64,000 nt of DNA from Paraphoma chrysanthemicola (taxonomy: Eukaryota > Ascomycota > Dothideomycetes > Pleosporales > Phaeosphaeriaceae). How positions within the stretch are numbered: position 1 is the stretch's first letter; every line of letters begins with the position of its first letter. Shown in pieces: positions 11,645-21,855 of the stretch. Below the pieces are notes generated by a model. That model was given only the letters and a program-made list of their open reading frames with translations. It had not been told where the DNA came from and did no database searches. Both the position numbers and the translations under genes were made by a program. Location: positions 1,116,001 to 1,180,000 of the forward strand of contig JAGMWG010000014.1 in NCBI GenBank assembly GCA_020744225.1, read 5' to 3'.

Positions 11645-12289
11645 CTATCTCAACTCTGCCACCTCACCACAAAACCGAAACGTCAATACATCCATCACCT
11701 CTCCGTCTTCAACCTCAATCTCACACCTTACAGCCTCATAGCTCGCACCCTCATAATGCCTCAACGCACCTTCCTGCGCCTCATCTTCAACTTCATACAC
11801 CAATCCCTCAACAACATCCTCCGCATCCCCATCAACCAACGCACGATACTTGTCACGCCACATCTTTACCTTCCCGCGCTGCACGCGCGCCTTCCGCAAC
11901 AAGGGCACAACATCGTCGTCTTGTCCTAGAACTTCCGCTAATTTCACCGGCGACCCGAGCGTCCCGTAAAAGAGATATCGTACCGGGTATTTATCCTGCC
12001 CCGGCTTATCAATCTTCACTACACCCAGCGCCGTCGTGTTCTCCAAATCCTTACCAGCAGGAATACCCAATCGTATAAACAACCACTTTCCCGGTCCAAG
12101 AAACCCCTTGATCGCGTCGCGTGTCGCAGTGTCGATTTCGACGAATTGCGCGCGTGGATTGGAAGTGTCGACGTGCAGGCTGGGTAAAGTCGGGAGGGAG
12201 AAGAGGGATTGGATGGTGGTTGGGGAGGAGAGTGGGGGTTGGAGTTTGAAGAGGTAGCGGGTTCGTGGGTCTGACTGAGGAGGAGGCAT
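11645..12289 (-). CDS. Gamma-glutamylcyclotransferase/AIG2-like protein
   Basis: A single-exon gene of 214 residues. The hallmark is YLFYGTLGSPVKLAEVLG at about residues 105-122, the YGTL substrate-binding loop of the GGCT/AIG2-like superfamily. A C-terminal beta-rich part with YEGASYEAVRCEIEVEDG matches the usual end of the fold. Enzymes of this fold release pyroglutamate from gamma-glutamyl peptides or amines. The about 100 residues before the motif are longer than in minimal enzymes and unrecognised. The start ATG at 12289 is the first in frame. Substrate unknown. Confidence 0.75.
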   Translation of the reverse strand: MPPPQSDPRTRYLFKLQPPLSSPTTIQSLFSLPTLPSLHVDTSNPRAQFVEIDTATRDAIKGFLGPGKWLFIRLGIPAGKDLENTTALGVVKIDKPGQDKYPVRYLFYGTLGSPVKLAEVLGQDDDVVPLLRKARVQRGKVKMWRDKYRALVDGDAEDVVEGLVYEVEDEAQEGALRHYEGASYEAVRCEIEVEDGEVMDVLTFRFCGEVAELR

Positions 12290-12922
12290 GATAGACTGGA
12301 AATGCTGGACTTGGTGGCTTTGCGTTCTGGTTTTTGGAGTTGGGGTTTGTAGTAGGGTAGTGTTCAGTTTTGAGTTATTAAATATAGGTGTTTGAATGAA
12401 TTTTCATGGATGGAAGGGTTCAACGGGGCGGGTCGAGGAGTATGGCGTTCATATGTGTGCAATCGCGAATTGTGACTCTTTCCATGCGTACCATGGTACG
12501 TTGCTGGTTACCGCACCTTAGTTCGTTACCTTGGTAGGGTATATAGGCATATTACGGGCATTTTTGACTTTTCAGGTGTAAAGGTTACGACCATCCTTAT
12601 GCTTCCTTTCAAGCCTTCATGTAAAGCCGTCGTTTGCCAATCCAGGCGGCCGAGTCATGGTGGCACTGGGTGGTAATGAAAAGTTGATGCAGATCACGTG
12701 CTCTGGCGTCTCGCTTAAATTTGTAACCGCGATGCAGCGCCCTTGCGCGTCACCTGCATCACGGGCGCCATCGACTTGCATCTCCTTCTCGCTCACGTAG
12801 TATTGTAATATGGTCCTCATCGCTCGATCAGACCCTTGTTGCTTCATACATTAGCAGCTGATTGCATTGACTCTCAATCCTTCCCCACTTGCCTTCCCAA
12901 CGCGGCTCAGGCGACTGCTGGC
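12290..12922. other. Divergent promoter region, no gene seen
   Basis: This 633-bp stretch lies between divergent genes. An upstream in-frame ATG at 12836 could extend the rhomboid protein by 29 residues. That extension contains acidic residues and looks less like a mitochondrial presequence. Confidence 0.5.
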
Positions 12923-14242
12923 ATGTCCAAGCTCATTGGGCTCCAGCACTCAATCATCAAAGGGAGATGTTGCTTGTTGACCTCTCAACCGCGACCATGT
13001 ACCAGAATTTCTCTTAGCTTCTGCCCAGCTTCAGCTCGATATTTGTCGAATTCAGATCGACCACCACAGGATGGACCATCGAAGAAGCCTGCAGCTCGGC
13101 GAATCGATCTGCCAATAGCTCGGAAACGACATATTGATCCATCACGGAAGGCTACCTTGTTGTTGCAGCGCTTAAACAAGACACCGAGTGCGGCATCACA
13201 ACAAGCAAGAAAGTCCCCATCTCCGGAACACAAACCTGCGTCGCCACAGGCTGCATTTCAAGAGAATCAGGGACCCGAAGAAGCGGCAAATACCATTGAG
13301 ATCGACGAGTATGAAGAGTACATTCAACGCAAGATCATGAAGGACCGAACGAAGCTTCTGTGGCCTGGAATTTGGACATTCTTCGCTCTCACTGGAACGT
13401 ATGCTGGCTTTGCATATCTGGACGCGAGATTTGGCAAAGACACATCGAGTTCGACTCAACTCCCTGAGCGCGCAAAATTGCCCCAGGAATGGTACTTGAC
13501 TATGACCGTTATGAGGGAAGGTATCAAAGCTGGCTGGAACGAGCTCGACAAACTCACTATTGGGATTGTAGTCGCAAGCATTGCTGTCCAGCTTACGAGG
13601 AAGTCGCCCTTGCCCTTCTGGGAGAAGCTGATGCACATCACTGGCGAGAAGAAGTATACAGCGTTCACCTACCCATTTGTACATAGCTCGTGGGGCCACC
13701 TTGCTCAGAACATGTTTGTTCTGTGTTGGTTTATGCCCGGCGTTGTACGGTACCTTGACTGCGATTATTTCCATGCTGCAGCGCTTTTCGCAAGCGTCCC
13801 GCTCATCACTAGTTACTTGCAGCATTTCGCATTCAGATGGGGTCCTGCGACTGGCGTTCCGCTCAATATGGGCTCAAGCGGCGCGGTCGCTGCGATGTTC
13901 GGCGCGTACTGTGTGGCTTACGCGGACGAGAAGGTGTGGTTGCCGAGCTTTATAGTCGTTCGACTGGACGCGAAGTATTGGGGCGTTTTGTACGCTATGT
14001 GGCAGCTGGCCAGATTGATGGCGACATCGAAGGGTGGGAATCGACCGGCATTTCTGGTAAGTTTCGCAAGACTCTGGTGAAAGTAGCGCTAACAGATGCA
14101 GGTACATGTCATAAGCATAGGACTGGGTGCTGGATATGTTTACCTGGACGGGAAGGAAAATATCTGGCAGCCTCTACTCACGAATTTTCCGCGAAAGAAC
14201 TCCGATGCAGACCAAGCGCACGACAAGCCTTTGCAGTCTTGA
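12923..14242 (+). CDS. Mitochondrial-type rhomboid intramembrane serine protease
   Basis: Exons 12923-14056 and 14102-14242 give 424 residues. Intron 14057-14101 (45 nt) has GTAAGT and a GCTAAC branch. The start MSKLIGLQHSIIKGRCC is Arg/Ser-rich and free of acid, fitting a mitochondrial presequence. Rhomboid signatures are HSSWGHLAQNMFVL (helix-2 His/Asn), the nucleophile motif NMGSSGAVAAMFGAY (Ser about 319), and VHVISIGLGAGYVYL supplied by exon 2 (His about 380). Family members (Pcp1/PARL) cleave transmembrane substrates in the inner membrane. The His-helix is diverged from the common HLGG form. A Lys/Pro-rich linker precedes the first membrane segment at about residue 150. Identity as Pcp1 itself rather than a sister rhomboid is uncertain, so no symbol is given. 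Confidence 0.8.
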
Positions 14243-14702
14243 AGCTTCGGAACGCTCGGCACCAACCGCCTGCCGACAAACCGCCTGCAGTGGAGCCGCA
14301 GCGCGCCGCACAGCCTCAACCGCAACGTTCATCGTCATCGCTGCGCCACATGCGTAACACCGTGCGCCACAGCATGGCTTGTCGAATTCCAGAACCACGG
14401 TCTTTTCTTGGGCGCGAGACCTCGGCGTACGGATGACACGGCGCTGTTGTGCGAGTGTGCGAATGAGATGCGCCGGAAATTGGCCGGGCCCAAGAACTTA
14501 GTCTCGAGCGACGTCACACACTTGAGTTTATTGAGGATCGTGAGGATGAGACACAATATATAAACATTGGAAGAAGTCCCCAAGCGACATCAGAAAACCT
14601 TGCAAAACCAATCCAAACACTACGCAACAACCACAAAGACACTATCTCGACCTTGACAATTCCAACACACAATTACACACCGATCAATACACAACCATTA
14701 CA
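14243..14702. promoter_or_regulatory. Promoter of the PMP3-like gene with TATA box
   Basis: This 460-bp stretch has no gene. TATATAA at 14557-14563 lies about 140 bp before the ATG at 14703 and is followed by a CA-rich leader (ACAACCACAAAGACAC), the pattern of a highly expressed or stress-induced fungal gene. Confidence 0.5.
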
Positions 14703-14970
14703 ATGCCATCAAGCACAGTAGGTCCATCAATCAAAGTCCCAGGATTCTGATCTGACAAGACCACAGGGCACCATTCTCCTCTACTTCCTCGCAATATGGC
14801 TCCCATTCCTGCCTGTCGCCATGCGACGCGGCTGCAGCGCAGACCTGCTCATCAACATCTTGCTCTGCTGCTTGGGATGGATTCCAGGAGTCATTCACGC
14901 GTGGTACATTATCAGCAAGACGGAGCGACACCCAGGATCGATGGGTCATCCTAGTGGGAAGAGGTATTGA
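14703..14970 (+). CDS. PMP3/UPF0057 stress-induced hydrophobic peptide
   Basis: Exons 14703-14717 and 14767-14970 encode 72 residues. Intron 14718-14766 (49 nt) has GTAGGT and a CTGAC branch, and splits after five codons. Two membrane helices, ILLYFLAIWLPFLPVAM and LLINILLCCLGWIPGVIHAW, flank RRGCSAD; this is the exact PMP3 (RCI2/SNA) layout, with a short polar tail. These proteolipids sit in the plasma membrane and help keep its potential and ion balance under salt or cold stress. The gene is easily missed because the first exon is 15 nt. Confidence 0.9.
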
Positions 14971-15331
14971 GGATCCGCGCGTTGCGGGCGACGTACGATA
15001 GTTCGGCGGTTATGATTTGACGACCTTGGGTGCATTTAAGCGATTGTTTTGGATAGAGCGAATGTAAGATCAGTCTTCGAATGATTCAGTTTCATCAGCG
15101 ATGCACGTAATTGCGTGATTGATACAAGTCTTATTCAGCATGTATCACGAACGAGTGAGCAGCGCCGCCGGTGCGGCGATGTACCTTGATGGCCACCTCA
15201 TGTACAGGCTCTGGACCGCCGTATGCTGGCGACCATCAGGGTACCAATCTCATAACAAAATCATGCGGCCACCTCGCCATATTTCTCCATCATCTAAAAC
15301 CTCTTGAAAGACAGTGCGACTGTTTTCGAAA
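14971..15331. other. Short gene-free stretch before uS14
   Basis: This 361-bp stretch holds the 3' region of the PMP3-like gene and the promoter of uS14. Nothing else is recognised. Confidence 0.5.
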
Positions 15332-15687
15332 ATGTCGCACGACTCAGTCTACTATTCTCGCCCACGCACCTATGGCAAGGGGTCACGAAACTGGTTCGTT
15401 GCCCTCAACTTTTGCACCATATGCACTGCCTACCACAACTTTTCTCGCTCACTCGTGTCCTTTGAGCCCAGCTGATCCTGTGTGCAGCGTCGTAAACGGC
15501 GAAAAGAAGAAATCGGGCTTGATCCGCAAGTACGGACTCAACATGAGTCGTCAAGCGTTTAGAGAGAAGGCGGCGGATATGGGGTGGGTCAAGGTACGTT
15601 GCTTACTATGCAATAAAAGGAGGAGGACAAGTGCGGGGTTCAGGCAGGGGAAGGAAGGGACGGCTGACGGGAATGTAGTACAAATGA
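15332..15687 (+). CDS. RPS29: 40S ribosomal protein uS14 (S29), cysteine-poor form
   Basis: Exons 15332-15393, 15488-15593 and 15679-15687 encode 58 residues. Intron 1 (15394-15487) has GTTCGT and CTGAT; intron 2 (15594-15678) has GTACGT and CTGAC and leaves a last exon of only Tyr-Lys-stop. The N-terminus MSHDSVYYSRPRTYGKGSRN, and GLIRKYGLNMSRQAFREKAA, are diagnostic of eukaryotic uS14. This small protein sits in the 40S head. In most homologues a zinc ribbon is formed by two CxxC pairs. Here only Cys21 remains; the other positions read Asn24, Ser41 and Ala44, and the loop before GLIRKYG is two residues longer than in yeast. The splice frame is fully consistent, so I regard the gene as functional. 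Confidence 0.9.
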
Positions 15688-17742
15688 TCGATGCGGATTT
15701 AGACGCGATGAATGATGGAGGCATGTGAATGGGAAGATTGGGCTCGAGAGTCACACAAACGATTCATTTCATCAGAGCATTTGCCACCGAGCACAATGAA
15801 TGTATTACGACTAGCAAAAAATATGTTGGAATATAAAGAGGTCACTAAAAGTTTTTGTCTGCTGCATTTGGAGTGAGGAATTTTGATCCCCCTGTACTCT
15901 TCCGAGCAAATCGATTGGGAAGATGATGAATGTAGGCTCTGGCCGGAGCTTTGCTGCACAGGTGAAAAGCAATCTCGCTATACTGTCTACGACATGCTAG
16001 CCTTGGTCCCGCCCCATACACTGCCCTCCCATCAAAGGACTAGTAGCGTACGTGTGTCAAGGTCGTTCACAAACAACATCATCAACGCCGACACTGGTGG
16101 TCTTGGTTCTGGAGACGGCGATGTGGCCAGTGAGCAGTGCATGACGTGTGTATCCGAGCCTCCATGGCGGACAAACACTTGCCACACAAGATTGGGGCGG
16201 GAAGGTCGCAGCCTGCCCACGGGAGGCAACAGTAGTAGGTCAACGACGCATTGTTGCTCTACCGTGGAGTTCGGCGCGGCAAGGATGCGAAGGGCATTCT
16301 CATCAGCCCAAGCGGAAGTCGGACACGTACCCCGAAATGGAAACTCCTGCACACAATGGCTATGGTTGGTCGGGGCTCCGAGAAGCATCGTTATGGATGA
16401 AAGCATTTGGGCAAGGCTGCTCCGGTGTGATCACGGGTGCGTGCTGCATGCTGGACAATGCAACATGCAACAAGCATCCTGGCAGCAAGTCACAGGGGTT
16501 TGACCCTAAATTCCGCTATTGAACGTTGATCTGCCCTGTTGGGTCAATCAAATGGCGCCCAGTCTGCACCAGTGTAGCACCCGTGGCCCACAGTTTTGGA
16601 TTGAGCACGACGTCCGCGCTTGGTACGAGCAACACTGTTTGTGGTACAGCACTCAAATTCCATGCATGATGAGGTCCAACATTGGGAGTGAAATTTGAGC
16701 TCGTGCTCAGGACACGAGCCGATGCGCCATTGTAAACGTTTTGTGCTCAAAAAGTCACGACTTTTGAAGCGTTAAAGCACACGAACCGGCGATGACTGTC
16801 TTCATCCACGGATTTATAGGATCTTGAATTTCTAGACATCTGGCGCGCATTCCGATCGCAAGACATGCGATGTGTCTTTGTCTTCATGTACCCACCTACG
16901 ATAGGTCGGTAGCGAGCTGGCTCAGGCCATTATGAACCATGTCTGTGGGAAGTGGCAAACATATTGCGTGAGGAGCAAATGTTTGTCAATGTTCTCGCTT
17001 ATGCAAGACAGAACGAGAAGAAAGTGACAAATCGTTTGTAGCCAGTGAGTACGACAAAGGTATCTGGTTCACCGCGGGATGTGGCGTTTCCAGAGGCTGA
17101 AGTAATTGCCAGAGGCCAGGTTAATTGTCGCACTTTTCTATTCGAAGTATTGTCCTGAATCGGGATACGTCATTCGGGACGGTGAAATGGGCTCATAATC
17201 CGAACAAATCGCCATCGTAAAATTTCGAAGTGGGAATCACATAAGATACGGCGTTGGTTTCCGAGGATGGATGCTAAGGCGCTAAGTCGGCTTTGTGCAT
17301 CTGATCGAGCTTGCAGCCTCCTCATGTGCGACTTTCATAGCTTACCGCCCCTTTACACATGCACGCACGCGGTTTTCGAGCAATTGGATTGCTACAGACA
17401 TGCGCAATTACATACGAGCTTTTCGTGTTGCGACCTCACATCGTCGGAAGGTCTCAACGTAGTGCCGCAATGGCGTGGTGGAACGTGCCAACGGAGGACC
17501 GGCTAGAGTTCCATGTGGCCGTCCATGCTTGTCAACATGGAATCTTGTTGTCATTTGCCTCGTACCTTTTAGCAATTTGATGCACACACACACTTATTCT
17601 TCTTGATTGCCTCTACTGAAGCAGCCCTTCGCATATAGCAAACCTTCGCCTCATTGCTTCTACCTTAAACCAATACACTACCGTTGAGCGGCTCATCAAT
17701 CCCTCGTTGACTGTATTAGACATCCATAATACCAGTCACACC
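15688..17742. other. 2-kb gene-free stretch
   Basis: Several open frames of up to about 206 codons (for example 15883-16503 on the plus strand) overlap in different frames and show no domain, signal peptide or splice logic. I see no gene, RNA gene or repeat here. The distal part is presumably the promoter of the GTPase gene. Confidence 0.5.
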
Positions 17743-20700
17743 ATGAGCCGCCATATCGACCGGCATCGGAGGCCGAAATCCCACCTACCACATGACGACC
17801 ACGGACGTTCTAACAGCTATCGCTACTTGGACAGCTATCGGCCGGTGTATGAAGGTAGACACAGAAGCCCTTATGATGATCCCCGGGGCCCTATATCGCA
17901 GAGCTCCGCAGGTGGAAACGAAGACCGGTACTTTGCGAGCTCCCACCATAACGACATGCCCAGGGGCAGAGCAGAAAGGCCTCGGAGGAGAACAATGGCA
18001 CCCATACGCCACTATGACCACGATATAGTAGACATGTACTCCGACACAACTTCATCTCCTATCCAATGTACAGCTCGAAGGAATAGCAGACACCACCAAA
18101 CCGAGATTCAGCCGCAGATACACGCATCCGGATCAAGTAGCGATATAATGCAGCATCCAGTGCTTCACGCATTGCCTTCGGATTACAAGGAATGCATTGA
18201 AATATTCCGTGCATCTCCGAATCGACGCGTCGAGCACATGCCAGATACTGATCACATATCGCCTAATGAGGCTATGTTTCACAGCCCCTTCGATACTGTC
18301 GAAAAAAGCGCACTGGACTTGGAAAGAAAATGGCGGGGTTGCATCGCTGAACCAAGGTCCGGGATTCAATTGACATCTTCACTACATGATGCTTTGGATC
18401 GTTCACACTCGCCTTGGATGAATGGGTCAGCGCGGGTGGCATTTATTGGTGATTGTGGAGAGGGTAAATCTTCATTGATTGGAGCCATTCTAGGAGATGG
18501 CAAAGTCATTGAACAGGTTGGTCCAATGACCCACTCAATGGGATCGACGAATAACAGACTTAGGGCAATGACGGCGAGAGCGTCACACAAGTTGTGTTTG
18601 AGTACCACTATTTCCTGGACCAGTACTTTGAGTACTCCATTTCAATACGTCTCTTTTCGTTGACTGAGATCGTCGAGAAAATTGAACTTTCCCTCCAGAA
18701 CTTGATCCACGGTTTATTTCCGTGCGACGGAGCTGAGGACGAATACTTTGCTAACCGGAAACTAGCCGCTGCCAAGAAAGTCTTCACTGCCCTCTTTCCG
18801 GAAACCGCGTTCTTGAAGGAGGCAACGTCCTCCGATTCTCAGAAGATGATTCTCTGAAGCGGCGGCTCGAGCCAAGTCAAGAGCCTTCCGGCCACGAGGA
18901 AGTTTTGGCCTGTCTACTGGTCTGGGTGTCTGAACGCTATACTGCGGCAAAGCAAGCTGCCAACAACGTCGTGTATGCACACAACTCTAATCACCTTTGG
19001 GCTCAAATTCGACCATTCACTTCCATAACGAAAGCCGTCAGATCCACTTTGTTGTACGATCCTTGGCCTTTCGTGGAACTAGTTAGGTGAGTGGCCACAT
19101 CTTTATAAGATTCGCTTCATTTTGTCACTTAAGTAGGAAATTTGTGACGGGTGATCCGCAAGGGTCCTTGCCTGGACATCGAAATAGTGGCTGGCATGTA
19201 CCAAACCCGTTCTGCACTGTCTCACTATGCCAATGTGTCTGTAGGCGTACCCTTGCGCGTTTTCTTTGCGGTAAAGTACCCAGTACAGACTAACTTTATA
19301 AGAATCGGAGGACGTTTCGCCGTCACGAAATGCAATGGCGTAATAGCCGACACGCCAGGTTTGTTCAATATTAATCTTCAGTCTGGAAAGATGGGCTAAA
19401 TGCTCTAGGCTTGGATGACTGCAATACTCTTAACCGCGATCGCACCGAAAATTACATTCCTCGATGCTCGTCCGTAGTAGTTGTCGCGGCTATCGATCGT
19501 GTCTTATCCGCAGGAGTAAGACCATATCTCCGTATGGCCAAGAAGAGGATGCGCGCGAACCACAAAGTTCTCTTCGTTTGCACAAAATCTGAGGTATACT
19601 CACAATATGTATCTACTAGATGTTGAGATCTTCTAATGGAATGTAGAACGCGCAAGCGACAAAATGGGCCGAGTACACGGCAACGGAGGTGGAAACTCTA
19701 AAACAGCTAGAGAGCGAAAAGGAGCATGTGAAGCCGGGGCTCACAGCACCATCATCCTCTGTTCGAGAGCTGGCCCAGTTTGTTACCCTTGCTGATGTAT
19801 TGCTCTTGTTACTGACACGATACTGGCAAAGATTCAAAACGTCCATCGTCGCACTGAATTAAGCCCACCTAGTAACTTTGATCTTAAGTCACGGTGCTAA
19901 TGTATTGGCAGAAAGCAGGAAATCTTCGTTGATGAACGTAGACGTCGTGTGAAAGCGAAAATTCGAACGTGGAAGGAGCAACCGCATCAAATATTTTGTG
20001 TGTCTGCACAAGACTACATGATCAACACTGGCTATAATTTGGGAACTCCGCCCCCTGTCGATGTTGAGCGATCCGAAATCCCAGACTTGAAGAGATATGT
20101 TGCCACACTGGCTGCTGACCGCGTCAAGGTCGACATGGTGCGATATATCACCACCACGATCCCGAGTCTACTCAACAGCTTCGAATTGGCGATTATGAAG
20201 CGCCCCACCATACGTACATCTACGATTGACAATGAGTTTAGCGTGCAGATTGAGGTAAGAATATTGTTTTGTACCAAACCCGAGTCCTGAGCAATAAAAC
20301 AGACTTCCATGACATCGATTGACGGTCATATTGAAGAGAAACTTCGGCTTCGCATATTCGACGGTCTGCTGCCTAAAATTTATGGGCTTACGTATGAAGG
20401 ATTTCTACTTTGACTAACGAGGTGTTACAGAAACATCGTTGCCAACCTTTATCGCTGAAGCAGGCGTGGCTTGTGACGCTTGGGCCAAATGGAATTCAAA
20501 TTCCTATCGAGCCTTTGTCATGAACTCCGGTGAGCTCGCTTTTCATTTCTGCACTAAGTGTGTTCCATAAAATACTACGAGAGCCGCTTTGAGCACGAAA
20601 ATTCCCAATAACGTCTGCGGTGAGGAAAAGGGCCGTGGCTGAAGAGCCTATGCAATGGCACTGTCATGACTATGTAGAACACCTCGTAGAGTCGCGGGTC

Positions 20701-21786
20701 ATTAACGATTTCGGTCCTGAAGAATGCTTCATTCTAGGTCGTATCGTCTACTAAGTCTTGATCAGGCAGTCATGCAACGAAATCGCAAACACGCACAAGC
20801 TGGAACCGGACGCTACTCAACCCTGTAAGCGAGGCTCTCCGCGAGGGCTTCGAATCAGCGATCGAGAACCCTCAAGACGATCTTAAAGATGTGATTCGGG
20901 AAGCTGAATCGACGTTGGACTGGGTGAAACCGCGCGTCAATATTATAATCCTCATGATCTGTACAGCTTTTAAATGGCTGAACTAACGCCGTTCAGTGGA
21001 GGGAGCCATGCCAATGCCACCTGGCTTGGTAGTTTTGCTGCTTGGACTAGAAATGCACAAAAGAGCCATCAAGGATATCTTGAATCGATATTGCAGACCG
21101 TTTGAGTCAATTCTACCTGTACGTAACCGTGCACCCGATTTGATCTCGTGGCTAATAGGATAGGAATCAACGCAATCGCTGTTGTGAAGACAACAGCGGA
21201 CATTATTTCGACAAAGCCATGAGACGCATATATATCTCTACGCTCGAAGCTGTTCGGCCAACCAAGTCTCGGTCGACCATGCCCCAGATTCGATCTGACA
21301 TCTTCAAACAACGCGTCTGTACCCACACGGAGGAAAGCCCTTTCATTGCTATCCACGAAGGCTTGGAGAATGCTTGCCAGAAAATGAAGGAGCTTCTGAA
21401 AGAAGAACTGAAGAAAGAAATCAGTGCAATCTTTTCGACTGTCAAAGAGAATCTCATGCATCTGAATGAGTATCAAATAGATGTTGCTCCGGCTACAGGG
21501 CTCGAGGAGTGCCATACGATCATACTAGAGACACTGAATGCTGCCAGGAGTTGCTTGCCCTTGTTGGAAGAGGCGCTGGTTACCAGTGGCGTTAATTTGG
21601 ATAAGTAGGTGCACTGAGCAGGACAGCGGCGCTGATAAATTGCCTTCTAGACTGTGGCGGAATACAAATGGCGCGCTTCCCGCGTCTTGGTGGGACTGTA
21701 TTAGAACTATATTCGGTGTCCTCGCATCCATACAAGGCTCGGTTCGGTTCTCTTCTACTATGGTCCACTACCAGGTCCTCTTCTGA
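17743..21786 (+). CDS. Large GTPase of the SLIP-GC/dynamin-like type, 13 exons
   Basis: My model has exons 17743-18516, 18564-18826, 18877-19086, 19303-19358, 19409-19593, 19647-19840, 19912-20254, 20303-20363, 20431-20529, 20766-20960, 20997-21118, 21159-21604 and 21651-21786, giving 1027 residues with no internal stop. A His/Arg/Ser-rich disordered head (1-190) precedes the P-loop GDCGEGKSS (Gly236-Ser244). Switch-like DGESVTQVVFEYHY, G3 DTPGLDDCNTLNR (formed across a splice) and G4-like FVCTKSE follow. Later blocks VFCVSAQDYM-type and GSHATKSQTRTSWNRTLL match the C-terminal part of fungal SLIP-GC-like GTPases. Weak points are donors GTCCTC (18827), GTCCAT (19841) and GTCTGC (20364), and a 36-nt intron at 20961. 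If intron 21605-21650 is not used, the protein ends at 21608. Several weak junctions leave early pseudogenisation possible. Role unknown. Confidence 0.65.
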
Positions 21787-21855
21787 TGATGCTATTGTGC
21801 ACTCGTCCCGTTTTAAGTTTTGAGTAATGACTGTGATTCAAGTGTTTCCATCTGG

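Noticed and set aside
15883..16503. Plus-strand open frame of 206 codons
   Set aside because: No domain, odd composition, overlapped by equally long frames in other registers, and no splice or promoter context.
19087..19302. Extra exon inside the third intron of the GTPase gene
   Set aside because: A possible exon (19137-19240) gives frames that hit stops on joining; skipping it gives ELVRIGGRF with a good CTAAC branch and acceptor.
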